Shown piece by piece: positions 42,198 through 51,743 of a DNA stretch of 64,000 nt. The DNA is from Fen-183 sp036504335 (GTDB lineage: Bacteria > Acidobacteriota > Thermoanaerobaculia > UBA5066). Each line of letters opens with the position of its first letter. Position 1 is the first letter of the stretch. Under the pieces are notes generated by a model. That model worked only from the letters and a program-made list of their open reading frames with translations. It did no database searches and was not told the origin of the DNA. The stretch lies in the NCBI GenBank assembly GCA_036504335.1, contig DASXVJ010000030.1, positions 15,432 through 79,431 of the forward strand. Direction: 5' to 3'. Made by a program: the position numbers and the translations under genes.

Positions 42198-45142
42198 CGT
42201 AGCGGAAATTGTACCCGTCCTTTCAGCGCGTGCGCGGTCGGCGTCCCGCCGCGGGCCGCGAGCGCCGCCGGCGCGCCCTCGAAGACGACGTGGCCGCCGT
42301 CGGGGCCGCCGTCCGGACCCAGCTCGATCAGGTGGTCGGCGCGCGCCAGGAAGGCCGTGTTGTGCTCGACCGCCACGATCGAATGCCCGGCCTCGAGGAG
42401 CCGGCGGAACACGGCGACGAGGACGTCGACGTCGGACGGCGCCAGGCCCGTCGTCGGCTCGTCGAACACGAACAGGACAGGCTCCTTCGGGGCCTCGGCC
42501 CCCCGGAGGAAGGTGGCGATCTTCAGACGCTGCGCCTCGCCTCCCGAGAGCGTCGCCGTCGACTGGCCGAGAGTGAGGTAGCCGAGGCCGGCGTCCGCGA
42601 GCGGCTGGAGGCGGTCCGCGATGGCGGGCGCGTCCGCGAAGAGGAGGCGCGCCTCGTCGACGGTCGTCGCGAGGAGCTCGTCGACGTTCCGGCCTCTGAG
42701 GCGCACCTCGAGGACCTCGGGCCTGAAACGGCGCCCGTCGCAGACGTCGCAGACGATCGTCACGTCCGCGAGGAACTGCATGTCCACGGTGACGACGCCG
42801 GCGCCCTCGCACCGCTCGCAGCGTCCGCCCACCGCGTTGAAGCTGAACGCGCCCTTCTCGAGCCTTCGCGCCTTCGCCGCAGGTGTCCGCGCGAGGAGCG
42901 TCCGGATCTCGTCCCAGGTCTTCGTCACGGTCGCCGGGTTCGAGCGCGACGAGCGCCCGAGCGGCGACTGGTCGACGAGGACGACGTCCGACACGCGGTC
43001 CAGGCCCTCGATCGCGTCGTGCTCCCCCACCGCGTCGATGCCCGGCAGCAGGCCCTTGCCCATGCGCTGCCGCGCGCCCGCGGCGAGGACGTCGACGACG
43101 AGCGTCGACTTCCCCGACCCCGACACCCCGGATACCGCCACCAGCCGCCGCAACGGAAACGAGACCGAGAGATTCTGAAGGTTGTTCGCCCGCGCACCGA
43201 CGACCTTCACACCCCCTTCTAAGAAAGTGCCGAAGGCACCCACCGTTTCGGCTGCGAAGCTCTGGCTCGAAACGCCCTGACCATACGGCCTGCTTTTCGA
43301 AGCAAGAAATATCTCTTTCTCCCTCTTCAACGATCTCCCGGTCGCCGTGTCCTGTTCGGTCAAGGCCTCGGGCGTCCCCTCGAAGACGAGCCGGCCGCCC
43401 AGCGCGCCGGCTCCGGGCCCGAGATCGATGACGTGGTCGGCCGCGCGGATGACGTCCGTGTCGTGCTCGACCGCCACGACCGCGTTCCCCGCGGCGGCGA
43501 GCCTCTCGAGGACTCCGAGCAGCCGCCGCGTGTCGCGCGGGTGCAGGCCCACCGTCGGCTCGTCGAGGACGTAGAGCGTGCCCGTGAGCGCGTTGCCGAT
43601 CGCCGACCCGAGCTGGACACGCTGCGCCTCGCCGCCCGAGAGCGTGCGCATCGTGCGCGCGAGCGTCAGGTAGCCGAGGCCGATCTCGACGAGCGTCTTC
43701 GCGCGGCGCGTCAGCTCCTCGACGAGGGAGGCCGCGCGCTCGCGCTCGGCCTCGCGCAGCGGGAGCGCGCCGAGGAACGCCACGAAACCGTCGAGCGTCA
43801 GGTCGCAGACCTCGGCGATCGTCTTTCCGCCGACCGTCACGGCGAGCGCCTCGGGCCGGAGCCGCGCGCCGCGGCACGCGGGGCACGTCGAGTAGCCGCG
43901 ATACCGCGACAGCAGGACGCGGACATGCACCTTGTAGCGCTTCTTCTCGAGGTACTTGAAGAGACCTTCGACGCCGTACCAGCCGCCGGAGCCCTTCCAG
44001 ACGGCGTCCCGCTCACGCTGCGTCAGCTCGTTCCACGGAACGTCCCATCGCACCTTGAGGCGGCGCGAGACGGCCTTGAGCTCTTCGTACGCGCTCTCAT
44101 ACGAGGGCGAGTTGAACGGCGCGATGGGCCGCTCGCGCAGCGTCCGGCGCCCGTCGGGGATCACGCGCGCCGCGTCGATCCCGACGACGCGCCCGAAGCC
44201 CTGGCACGTCTCGCACGCCCCGCGCGGCGAGTTGAACGAGAAGAGCGCGGGCACCGGGTCCGCGAACGCGCGCCCGCACGCGTTGCACGACAGGCCGCGG
44301 CGGAACGTGCGGGCGGAGGAGAGACCCTCACCGGACTTCAGAACGAGAAGCGAACCGTCTCCGGCGTCGAAGGCCATTGAAAGTGAAGAAAGAATCTCCG
44401 GATCGGAAGCCGCGAGCACGTGGCGGCCGATGAGAAGGGGGAAAGGAGGAGAGAAGATTTCTTTGAATGATGAAGAACGCGGGCGCTGCGCTCTCGAGCG
44501 TGCCACGGCCTTGCGGGGCGGCGAGGTGCCCGCTTCCTCTCTTCCAATCGAAGAAATTTCCAGAACATCACCCGCCGCTCCGACATACCGGTAGAAGCCC
44601 AGCCGCCGCCATTCCGCGCTCTCCGCCGCGAACGACGTCACCTTCCGCGGGGCGATCACGAGGAGGCGGGCGCCCTCGCCGAACTCCTCAAGCAGCGCGG
44701 CGCGAACCGTCTCCGGAGTCTCGCGGCGCACGGGGCTGCCGTCGTCCGGGCAGCGCAGCGTCCCCGCGGCCGAGAAGAGGAGCCGCAGGACGTCGTGGAT
44801 CTCGGTCGCCGAGCCGATCGTCGACCGCGCCGAGCGCGCGGGCGCCTTCTGCTCGATCGCGATCGCCGGGAGGACGTGCGTGATCTCGTCCACGTCCGGC
44901 CGCTCGAGCCGCTCGAGGTACTGCCGCGCGTACGTCGACATGGACTCGACGAAGCGCCGCTGGCCCTCGGCGTAGAGCGTGTCGAAGGCGAGCGACGACT
45001 TGCCCGACCCCGAAGGACCCGTCACGACCGTGAGCGCTCCCACCGGGATCGTGCACGTGACGTCCCGCAGGTTGTGCGTGCGGGCGTTCACGACCCGGAT
45101 CGCGTCCGCGCCGCGGCGGACGGGGCGGGGGCGCGCCGTCAC
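42194..45142 (-). CDS. uvrA: Excinuclease ABC subunit A (UvrA)
   Basis: A 982-residue UvrA, slightly longer than the usual 940. It has two ATPase halves: Walker A GPSGSGKSS and GVSGSGKST, two SGGEAQR signatures, and two Walker B/DEP segments with VLDEPTVGLH and FDEPTTGLAP. Zinc-finger cysteines occur in LSCNACGRAF/CETCQGFG, CPACRG, CERCEG and CDVCDG. UvrA scans DNA for bulky damage with UvrB. The GTG start overlaps the methyltransferase stop as GTGA. Two AT-rich insert patches (about residues 180-270 and 600-645) lengthen variable loops and carry the dispersed motif. Confidence 0.93.
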   Translation of the reverse strand: MTARPRPVRRGADAIRVVNARTHNLRDVTCTIPVGALTVVTGPSGSGKSSLAFDTLYAEGQRRFVESMSTYARQYLERLERPDVDEITHVLPAIAIEQKAPARSARSTIGSATEIHDVLRLLFSAAGTLRCPDDGSPVRRETPETVRAALLEEFGEGARLLVIAPRKVTSFAAESAEWRRLGFYRYVGAAGDVLEISSIGREEAGTSPPRKAVARSRAQRPRSSSFKEIFSPPFPLLIGRHVLAASDPEILSSLSMAFDAGDGSLLVLKSGEGLSSARTFRRGLSCNACGRAFADPVPALFSFNSPRGACETCQGFGRVVGIDAARVIPDGRRTLRERPIAPFNSPSYESAYEELKAVSRRLKVRWDVPWNELTQRERDAVWKGSGGWYGVEGLFKYLEKKRYKVHVRVLLSRYRGYSTCPACRGARLRPEALAVTVGGKTIAEVCDLTLDGFVAFLGALPLREAERERAASLVEELTRRAKTLVEIGLGYLTLARTMRTLSGGEAQRVQLGSAIGNALTGTLYVLDEPTVGLHPRDTRRLLGVLERLAAAGNAVVAVEHDTDVIRAADHVIDLGPGAGALGGRLVFEGTPEALTEQDTATGRSLKREKEIFLASKSRPYGQGVSSQSFAAETVGAFGTFLEGGVKVVGARANNLQNLSVSFPLRRLVAVSGVSGSGKSTLVVDVLAAGARQRMGKGLLPGIDAVGEHDAIEGLDRVSDVVLVDQSPLGRSSRSNPATVTKTWDEIRTLLARTPAAKARRLEKGAFSFNAVGGRCERCEGAGVVTVDMQFLADVTIVCDVCDGRRFRPEVLEVRLRGRNVDELLATTVDEARLLFADAPAIADRLQPLADAGLGYLTLGQSTATLSGGEAQRLKIATFLRGAEAPKEPVLFVFDEPTTGLAPSDVDVLVAVFRRLLEAGHSIVAVEHNTAFLARADHLIELGPDGGPDGGHVVFEGAPAALAARGGTPTAHALKGRVQFPLR
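43216..43340. repeat. AT-rich patch with dispersed motif in uvrA (C-terminal)
   Basis: TTCTAAGAAAGTG at 43216-43228 and a gapped copy, TTCGAAGCAAGAAATATCTC from 43297, flank about 80 bases of low-GC sequence between the two ATPase halves of UvrA. Confidence 0.5.
44435..44560. repeat. AT-rich patch with dispersed motif in uvrA (N-terminal)
   Basis: On the minus strand, TTCAAAGAAATCTTC is at 44453-44467 with flanks nearly identical to the ccmA copy. On the plus strand, ATCGAAGAAATTTCC is at 44547-44561. The patch lies in a loop before the first zinc-finger pair of UvrA. Confidence 0.6.
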
Positions 45143-45717
45143 CGGGAGAAGACCGCGAGCTGGTTCATGCCGAGGAGGAACCGACTGTAGTGGACGAGGG
45201 AGAGCCCCGAGGAACGGCCCGCCGCCTCGAGGTCCTCGCGCCCGAGCAGCGTCTCGTGCTCGTCGTGGGCGTGTGACGAGAGGAGGCCGAGGGCGGCTCC
45301 GGCCTCCAGGGGCCACCGACCGATGGGATGGGGCGTCGTCGCGATCAGCCGTCCCCCGGGGGCGAGAAGCGGCGCGAGGCGCCCGAGCACTTCCGCGGGC
45401 TCTGAAACGTGCTCCAGGACCGCAAGAAGGAGAATTCCTTCGAATGGTGCCCGTGCCAGAAGCGCTGCCGGAGCCGCGCCGCGCCCGATATCCCATTCAT
45501 GGAAATCTCTCTTTGGAAATCTCGTTCTTTGCTGCGCGAGCACGTCCGGGTTTCGATCGCACCCGACGTAAACCTCGAACCGGCCCGGCAGGTCCGTGAG
45601 GCCGCAGCCGACGTCGAGGACTCTGCCGCCGGGAGGGACGTGCGGGAGAGCGGCGTTCAGCCGGGCGTCGCCCACGCACCGCGTCAGGACACCGTAAAAG
45701 GACCCGTGCGCCGCCAC
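45139..45717 (-). CDS. Class I SAM-dependent methyltransferase
   Basis: A 192-residue methyltransferase with motif I VLDVGCGLTDL, an acidic strand (YVGCDRNPDVL) and a late motif GGRLIATTPHP. The LAVLEHVSEP segment matches family-11-type enzymes that act on small molecules or lipids. The GTG start is 7 bases after TTAAAA on the same strand, so the mRNA may be leaderless. It overlaps uvrA, so the two are likely co-transcribed. An AT-rich patch (45429-45520) codes for part of the middle. No substrate can be named. Confidence 0.82.
   Translation of the reverse strand: MAAHGSFYGVLTRCVGDARLNAALPHVPPGGRVLDVGCGLTDLPGRFEVYVGCDRNPDVLAQQRTRFPKRDFHEWDIGRGAAPAALLARAPFEGILLLAVLEHVSEPAEVLGRLAPLLAPGGRLIATTPHPIGRWPLEAGAALGLLSSHAHDEHETLLGREDLEAAGRSSGLSLVHYSRFLLGMNQLAVFSR
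45429..45444 (-). repeat. Dispersed AT-rich motif, copy in the methyltransferase
   Basis: The minus strand reads TTCGAAGGAATTCTCC, one substitution from the motif. A related TTCCAAAGAGAGATTTCC lies at about 45500. Confidence 0.5.
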
Positions 45718-45745
45718 GGGGCGGTTTTAACACCTCCCCCTTAAC

Positions 45746-46396
45746 ATGGGGCGCGGGATGCACTTCCAGGCCGGCCACTTCGCGCTGCTCGCGTTCTCGT
45801 CCCTCTTCTCCGTGATCAATCCGATCTCGGCGGCGCCGATCTTCGTCGCGCTCACGCCGGGCGCGACCGCGGCGGCCCGGCGCCGCGTGGCGGCGCGGGC
45901 CTGTCTCGCGGCCCTCGGCATCCTCGCGCTCTTCGCGGCCGCCGGCGGCGCGATCTTCGCCTTCTACGGGATCACGGTTCCGGCCTTCCAGATCGCGGGC
46001 GGGATCATCTTCACGGCGCTCGGCATCAAGGCGGTCCAGGAGGACCGGCACGACGAAACGGGGGCGCCCGCCGCCGGAGCCGATCCCTCGATCGTGCCGC
46101 TCGGGATCCCGCTCATCGCGGGCCCCGGAGCGATCTCGTCGATGATGGTCCTCGTGGGACAGTCCGAGGACGCGATGCAGCACGTGGCTCTCGGGGGCGC
46201 CCTCCTCGCGAACATCCTTCTGACGTTCCTCATCCTCGTCGCCTCGCCCGCGATCGTCGAGCGGCTCGGCGCGACGGGCCAGCGCATCGTCGCGAAGGTC
46301 ATGGGCCTCATCACGGCCGTGATCGGCGTGCAATTCGTCATCAACGGAGCCACGAGCGTGCTCCGCGACATCCTGCGCACACGGGGGGCCGCATGA
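45746..46396 (+). CDS. MarC family integral membrane protein
   Basis: A 216-residue membrane protein with about six helices. It shows the MarC-type FSVINPISAAPIFVALTPG and GIPLIAGPGAISSMM segments. The family is widespread and of unsettled function; it was once linked to multiple antibiotic resistance, which has not held up. ATG 45746 is used, and 45758 is an alternative. It overlaps the acetyltransferase gene as ATGA. Confidence 0.88.
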   Translation: MGRGMHFQAGHFALLAFSSLFSVINPISAAPIFVALTPGATAAARRRVAARACLAALGILALFAAAGGAIFAFYGITVPAFQIAGGIIFTALGIKAVQEDRHDETGAPAAGADPSIVPLGIPLIAGPGAISSMMVLVGQSEDAMQHVALGGALLANILLTFLILVASPAIVERLGATGQRIVAKVMGLITAVIGVQFVINGATSVLRDILRTRGAA

Positions 46397-46878
46397 ATGC
46401 ACCGGCCTTCAGACTGCGGGAGGCGCTCCGCGAGGACGTGCCCGCCATCGTCGAACTCATCCGGGACCTCGCCCGGTACGAGCGCCAGCCGGAGGACTGC
46501 CACGCGGACCCCGCGCTGCTCGAGAAGCACCTGTTCGGCCCCCGGCCCTACGCCGAGGCGATCGTCGCCGAGGCCGGAATCGAGCTCATCGGATTCGCGC
46601 TATTCTTCCACAACTACTCGACGTGGCTCACGCGGCCCGGCCTCTACCTCGAGGACCTCTACGTGAAGCCCGAACGCCGGGGGCTCGGCGCCGGCAAGGC
46701 GCTTCTCGAGCGCCTCGCGCGCATCGCCGTGTCGCGGGGGTGCGGACGGATGGAGTGGAGCGTCCTGACCTGGAACGAGCCGGCGATCGGTTTCTACAAG
46801 GCCCTCGGAGCGGTTCCGATGGACGGATGGCGAACGTACCGCCTCACGGGTGACGCCCTGGCCGCCCTCGGGCGATAA
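46393..46878 (+). CDS. GNAT family N-acetyltransferase (SSAT-like)
   Basis: A 161-residue GNAT with the acetyl-CoA loop VKPERRGLGAGKALL and the family C-terminal NEPAIGFYKALGA. The opening LREALREDVPAIVELIRDLARYE and later LYLEDLYV resemble diamine/spermidine acetyltransferases, so a polyamine or amino-acid amine is a plausible acceptor. It is coupled to the MarC gene by a 4-base overlap. Confidence 0.85.
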   Translation: MNAPAFRLREALREDVPAIVELIRDLARYERQPEDCHADPALLEKHLFGPRPYAEAIVAEAGIELIGFALFFHNYSTWLTRPGLYLEDLYVKPERRGLGAGKALLERLARIAVSRGCGRMEWSVLTWNEPAIGFYKALGAVPMDGWRTYRLTGDALAALGR

Positions 46879-46908
46879 TCGGGCTTCCGGCGCCCTGGAA
46901 GGAACCCG

Positions 46909-48687
46909 TTGCAGAAACCGAAGTCGCAGACCGACACGCAGCCGATCAAGTTGCGCGAAGGGCGCAAGGCCTCCGGCGTGATCCGGCGTCCGGCGACTCT
47001 CCTCGTCGACTCGCCCGACGCGACGGTTCTCTTCGACCGCGACGGGCAGGTCCTGCTTGCGAACCTCGTGGCGCTCGCCGAGGGCGTGCCGAGCCCCGGG
47101 AGCGTCGCCGGCCCGCCGGAGGCGGCGGGTCCGTTCTGGACGAACCCGGAGGGCCGCGCCCGCTTCCTCGCAGCGGGGGCCTCGGGCGGCGTGAAGAACT
47201 TCGAGGTGCGCCTCCCGGCCGGCGTCGACGTCGGCGAGCGCGTGTACTGGATCTCCACGTGTTTCGCCCCGCAGGTCGGCGAGGGCGGCTTCATCGCCTC
47301 GGCGCGGGACGTCACCGGAGCGGCAGCCGGGATCCGGAGCGAGGCCACCGAGACCGTAGCCGAGCCCGCCGACGCCCTCACGGGCTTCGCGAACCGCGAG
47401 CAGTTCCACTTCGAGCTCGAGCGCGAGATCGCGCGCGCCGACCTGTTCGCCCGCCCGCTCGCGCTCATCATCCTGGGTCTCGACAACTTCAAGACGCTGA
47501 ACGACACGCACGGGCTCCTCGCGGGGGACGAGTACCTGCGGGCGATGGCGAACACGCTGCGCCCGTCGCTCCTGCCCGGTGAGATGTGCGGGCGCGTCGG
47601 AGGCGACGAAGTCGCCATGCTGATGCCCGGAACGGGCGCGTCGGAGGCGACCGTGCGCGCCGAAGCGGTCGTTTCCATCATCCGGAAGCTCACGCCCGAC
47701 TGGGAAGGCAACGCCCTCTCGCTCACGGCGAGCGCCGGCGTGGCCGTGTTCCCGGATCACGCCGGGGGCGCGGCCGACCTCTTCCTCGCAGCCGACCTCG
47801 CCATGCACCAGGCCAAGCGCCGCGGCGGCGCGCGCGTGCGCCTCCACGACCCCTCGGACCGCGAGCGCGACCGCACGGGCCGCCTGCGCGAGCAGTCGAA
47901 CCGCATCCGCGCCGCTCTCGCCGAGTCCCGATTCGTCCCGTACTTCCAGCCCGTCGCCGAGGTGGGGACCGGCCGCATCGTCGCCGTCGAGACGCTCGTC
48001 AGGATGCGCGAGCCGGACGGCCGGATCGCCCTGCCCGGCGAGTTCCTCGGCGCCGCCGAGCGGTTCGGGATCATCACGGCGATCGACCGCGCCGTGATCA
48101 CGGCCGCCTTCGACGCGCTCGCGACGGCGCGCAAGCGGATCAGCCCCGAGCTCGAGATCGGAATCAACCTCTCGGGCCTCGACTTCGACGACGACACGCT
48201 CGTCGCCGACATCTCGCGCCTCGCGCGCGCCAAGGGCATCCGGCCCGAGCGGGTCACGTTCGAGATCACGGAGACGGCCGCGCTGCGCGACTTCGACCGC
48301 GTGCGCGACTTCACGCACGCGCTCACGTCCGAGGGCTTCCACTTCGCGCTGGACGATTTCGGGATGGGCTTCTCGTCGTTCCGCTACCTCCGCGAGTTGC
48401 CCGTCTCCTCCCTCAAGCTCGACATCAGCTACGTCCGCGACCTCCCGCGGGAAAAGGCGAACCGCGTGTTCGTGCGCGGGATGGCGGGCATCTGCCGCGG
48501 CCTCGGCGTCAAGACCGTCGCCGAAGGCGTCGAGTCCGAGGACGTCATGGAGATCCTGCCGGAGCTCGGGGTTGACCGGGCGCAGGGCTGGCACATCGGC
48601 TTCCCGGAGCCGGAGCTCCCGATGGCGGACCCGCTGGGTGAGACCGGCGGCCGCAGCCTCATCCTCACGCGGAGACCGCGCTCCTGA
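46909..48687 (+). CDS. GGDEF-EAL c-di-GMP signalling protein
   Basis: A 592-residue cytoplasmic protein. A PAS-like N-terminal domain (about 25-140) is followed by GGDEF (about 155-315; signature VGGDEVAML, so GGDEV replaces GGDEF) and EAL (about 335-580). The EAL active site looks intact: E in VETLVRM (ETL for EAL), INLSG, EITETA, the DDFGMG pair, LKLD, AEGVE and Q in AQGWHIG. It is therefore likely a phosphodiesterase, perhaps with weak or GTP-regulated cyclase function. There is no transmembrane helix. A TTG start follows a purine-rich GGAAGGAA. Confidence 0.9.
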   Translation: MQKPKSQTDTQPIKLREGRKASGVIRRPATLLVDSPDATVLFDRDGQVLLANLVALAEGVPSPGSVAGPPEAAGPFWTNPEGRARFLAAGASGGVKNFEVRLPAGVDVGERVYWISTCFAPQVGEGGFIASARDVTGAAAGIRSEATETVAEPADALTGFANREQFHFELEREIARADLFARPLALIILGLDNFKTLNDTHGLLAGDEYLRAMANTLRPSLLPGEMCGRVGGDEVAMLMPGTGASEATVRAEAVVSIIRKLTPDWEGNALSLTASAGVAVFPDHAGGAADLFLAADLAMHQAKRRGGARVRLHDPSDRERDRTGRLREQSNRIRAALAESRFVPYFQPVAEVGTGRIVAVETLVRMREPDGRIALPGEFLGAAERFGIITAIDRAVITAAFDALATARKRISPELEIGINLSGLDFDDDTLVADISRLARAKGIRPERVTFEITETAALRDFDRVRDFTHALTSEGFHFALDDFGMGFSSFRYLRELPVSSLKLDISYVRDLPREKANRVFVRGMAGICRGLGVKTVAEGVESEDVMEILPELGVDRAQGWHIGFPEPELPMADPLGETGGRSLILTRRPRS

Positions 48688-48731
48688 CCTTCAGGGTCCG
48701 CAATCCCGCCGCGCGCACTCCGGGCGCGGCC

Positions 48732-50405
48732 GTGGACGTCCTGATCCTCATCGCCGTCGGAGCGCTCGTCGCGGGCGTCGTCGCGCTCGCGCAGCGCTGG
48801 GAGGCCCCGATCCGGCCCACGGTCGAGATCGACCTTTCGCCGTCGGCCCTGCCCGGCTACACGCTGCTCTCGCTCTCGCGCGGCTTCGCGGCGTACCTGC
48901 TTTCTCTCGTCTTCACGCTCGTCTACGGGACGATCGCGGCCCACGGGAAACGCGCCGAAAAGGTTCTCATCCCGCTGCTCGACATCGGGCAGGGCATCCC
49001 CGTCCTCGGTTTCCTGCCGGGGCTCGTCCTCGGGATGGTCGCTCTCTTCCCGCGGACGAACGTGGGGCTCGAGCTCGCGTGCATCGTCATGATCTTCACG
49101 GGGCAGGTCTGGAACATGACCTTCTCCTACATCGCGTCGCTGCGCTCGATCCCGAACGAGCTCAACGAGGTCGCGCGTCTCCACCGCTTCTCCTTCTGGA
49201 AGCGCTTCCGGACGGTGGAGGTTTCGTCGTCCGTCATCGGCCTCGTGTGGAACTCGATGATGTCGATGGCGGGCGGCTGGTTCTTCCTGACGGTGAACGA
49301 GGCGTTCACGCTCGGGGACCGCGACTTCCGGCTGCCGGGCGTGGGCTCGTACATGGCCGTGGCGATCGAGAAGGGCGACAAGGCGGCGATGGCCTGGGCC
49401 GTCCTCGCGATGACCGTCATGATCGTCGCGGTCGACCAGCTCCTCTGGCGCCCGCTCGTCGCGTGGTCGCAGCGCTTCCGGACGGCCGAAGTCTCAGGCG
49501 ATCCCGAGGCGCACTCGTGGGTGCTCGACTTCCTCCGCCGTTCCGCCGTCCTGCGCCGCATGCGCCTCAGGCGCCGGCGGCGGCCGACGGCGCCCCCGGC
49601 GCCGCTCCCCCCGCCGCCGGAGAACGTCCCCGGGAGCGTCGATGCGGGGGCGCGCGTACGCGCCGCGCTCCTCTTCGTCCTCGGGGTCGGCGCGGCCGCC
49701 GCGGCCCTCCTCGGAGCGTGGAAGCTCGTTCGCCTCCTCTCCGCCGTGACGCCGCACGACTGGCTCCTCCTCGTGGCTGCCCTCGGCGCGACGTTCCTCC
49801 GGACGCTCGGCGCGCTCGCCCTCGCCGTCGCCTGGACGCTCCCGGTCGGCATCCTCGTCGGCCGCTCGCCGGCCTGGTCGCGGCGCCTCCAGCCGATCGT
49901 CCAGATCGTCGCCTCGTTCCCGGCGCCCATGCTGTTTCCGCTCGTGACGGGCGCGCTTCTCGCGCTCCACGTGCCGTTCGCCGTCATCGCGGCCGTGCTC
50001 ATGCTCCTCGGCGCACAGTGGTACGTTCTCTTCAACGTCCTTGCGGGCGCGAGCGCGGTGCCCCCGGACCTGATCGAGGCGGCCGACGTCTACGGCGTGG
50101 CCGGAGGCGCCCGGTGGAGGACGCTCTTCCTTCCGGCCGTCTTCCCGTACCTCGTGACGGGCCTCGTGACGGCGGCCGGAGGCGCGTGGAACGCGTCCAT
50201 CGTCGCCGAGACGCTCGTTTCAGGCGGCCGGACGCTCGAGACGTTCGGCCTCGGATCCCTCATCACGAAAGCCACCCGCGAGGCGAACTTCCCGCTCCTC
50301 GCCGCCGGAGTGCTCACGATGTCCTTCGCGCTCGTCCTCATCAACCGCACGGTCTGGCGCCGCCTCTCGCGCCTGGCCGAGACGAAGTACGCTCTCAACC
50401 GATGA
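48732..50405 (+). CDS. ABC transporter permease, fused double BPD-type
   Basis: A 557-residue protein with two permease halves (about 1-270 and 320-555), each with about six helices and an EAA-like loop: PNELNEVARLHRFSFWKRF and PPDLIEAADVYGVAGGARWR. This double form matches nitrate/taurine-type importers in which one polypeptide replaces two permeases. GTG 48732 is chosen; an in-frame CTG at 48684 would overlap the upstream stop and add 16 residues. No substrate-binding protein is encoded nearby. Confidence 0.85.
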   Translation: MDVLILIAVGALVAGVVALAQRWEAPIRPTVEIDLSPSALPGYTLLSLSRGFAAYLLSLVFTLVYGTIAAHGKRAEKVLIPLLDIGQGIPVLGFLPGLVLGMVALFPRTNVGLELACIVMIFTGQVWNMTFSYIASLRSIPNELNEVARLHRFSFWKRFRTVEVSSSVIGLVWNSMMSMAGGWFFLTVNEAFTLGDRDFRLPGVGSYMAVAIEKGDKAAMAWAVLAMTVMIVAVDQLLWRPLVAWSQRFRTAEVSGDPEAHSWVLDFLRRSAVLRRMRLRRRRRPTAPPAPLPPPPENVPGSVDAGARVRAALLFVLGVGAAAAALLGAWKLVRLLSAVTPHDWLLLVAALGATFLRTLGALALAVAWTLPVGILVGRSPAWSRRLQPIVQIVASFPAPMLFPLVTGALLALHVPFAVIAAVLMLLGAQWYVLFNVLAGASAVPPDLIEAADVYGVAGGARWRTLFLPAVFPYLVTGLVTAAGGAWNASIVAETLVSGGRTLETFGLGSLITKATREANFPLLAAGVLTMSFALVLINRTVWRRLSRLAETKYALNR

Positions 50406-51742
50406 GCGCAGACCCGCTCCCCGCGCCCGCGGCCCCGATCGCCTCTGCCCGGGGCGTCGACAAGATCTTCGAGGACGAGGGCGGGCGGGCGCGCGTGATC
50501 CTCAAGGGCATCGACTTCGAGGTCCGTCCAAACGAGGTCGTCGCCGTCCTTGGGCCGTCCGGCTGCGGAAAGTCGACGCTCCTGCGCATCCTCATCGGCC
50601 TGATCCCGCCGTCGGCCGGGACCGTCGAGCAGCACGGCAAGCCGCTCGTCGGCATCCACCCGGGCGCCGCCGTCGTCTTCCAGAACTTCGCGCTCTTTCC
50701 CTGGCTCACGGTCGAGGAGAACGTCCGCGTCGGGGTCGCGGGCCGCGCCACGGACGCCCGCGACGCGGACGAGCGCGTGAAGACGGCTCTGGCGGCCGTG
50801 GGCCTCGCCGGCCACGCGCGCGCGTTTCCGAAGGAGCTCTCGGGCGGGATGAAGCAGCGCGTCGGGATCGCGCGCGCCCTCGTGGGCCGCCCCGAGCTCC
50901 TCTGCATGGACGAGCCGTTCTCGGCGCTCGACGTGCTGACGGCGGAGCTCCTGCGCACCGAGGTCTACCGGCTTTTCACGGAGCGCCTGACGGGCCTGTC
51001 GTCGGTCCTTCTCATCACGCATCTCATCGAGGAGGCCGTGTTTCTCGGGGATCGCATCGTCGTCCTCGGCGCGAACCCCGGCACCGTGCGCCGCGAGATC
51101 GTCAACACGCTCCCGCACCCGCGCGAGTACCGGCACCCCGAGTTCCTCCGGATGGTCGAGCACATCCACGACGTCGTGACGGGCGTCCACCTCCCCGAGG
51201 AGGAGGAGGCCGCCGCTCCGGTCCCGGGCCGCCGGGTCGAGACCCCGCTCATCCCGCTGCCGCCCGCCCGCATGGGCGAAATCCTCGGACTGCTGGAGAT
51301 CCTCGCGGACAACGGCGGAACGATGAACCTCTTCGCCGTGGATGCGCTCACCGAATACGACTTCGGCCGGACGCTCACCGTCGTGAAGGCCGCCGAGCTG
51401 CTCGACCTCGTCGACACCCCGAAGAACGACGTTCTCCTCACGGAACTGGGAAGGAGGGTCGTCGCCGCGCCGTTCGACGCGAAGATTCCGCTCCTCAGGC
51501 CGCAGATCCTCTCCCTCGGCACCTTCTGCCTCCTCGTGCGGGAGCTCGCCCGCGATCCGGACACGCCGGTGCCGGGCGAGACCCTCCGCGACGCCCTCGC
51601 GGCGAGCCTCCCCACCGTCAGCGCCTCCGAGCTCTTCGAGACGATGGTGAACTGGGGCCGCGCAATCCAGGTCTTCGAGTACGACGCGAACACGGACCAG
51701 CTCGCGCTCTTCTCGGGACGCGACGCCGGCGCCGAGGGATGA
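50402..51742 (+). CDS. ABC transporter ATP-binding protein with AAA-associated C-domain
   Basis: A 446-residue ATPase of the nitrate/sulfonate type. Walker A is GPSGCGKST, the signature is LSGGMKQRVGIARAL, Walker B is ELLCMDEPFSALD and the H-loop is LLITH. A C-terminal extension (about 290-440) is an AAA-associated domain, which in this family may sense metabolites. It starts within the permease stop as ATGA, so the two form the transporter core. The substrate is unknown. Confidence 0.88.
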   Translation: MSADPLPAPAAPIASARGVDKIFEDEGGRARVILKGIDFEVRPNEVVAVLGPSGCGKSTLLRILIGLIPPSAGTVEQHGKPLVGIHPGAAVVFQNFALFPWLTVEENVRVGVAGRATDARDADERVKTALAAVGLAGHARAFPKELSGGMKQRVGIARALVGRPELLCMDEPFSALDVLTAELLRTEVYRLFTERLTGLSSVLLITHLIEEAVFLGDRIVVLGANPGTVRREIVNTLPHPREYRHPEFLRMVEHIHDVVTGVHLPEEEEAAAPVPGRRVETPLIPLPPARMGEILGLLEILADNGGTMNLFAVDALTEYDFGRTLTVVKAAELLDLVDTPKNDVLLTELGRRVVAAPFDAKIPLLRPQILSLGTFCLLVRELARDPDTPVPGETLRDALAASLPTVSASELFETMVNWGRAIQVFEYDANTDQLALFSGRDAGAEG

Positions 51743-51743
51743 C

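Noticed and set aside
40743..42581. 612-residue plus-strand open frame over the FHA-RDD gene
   Set aside because: It overlaps a clear FHA-RDD protein on the other strand and has only shadow-type composition.
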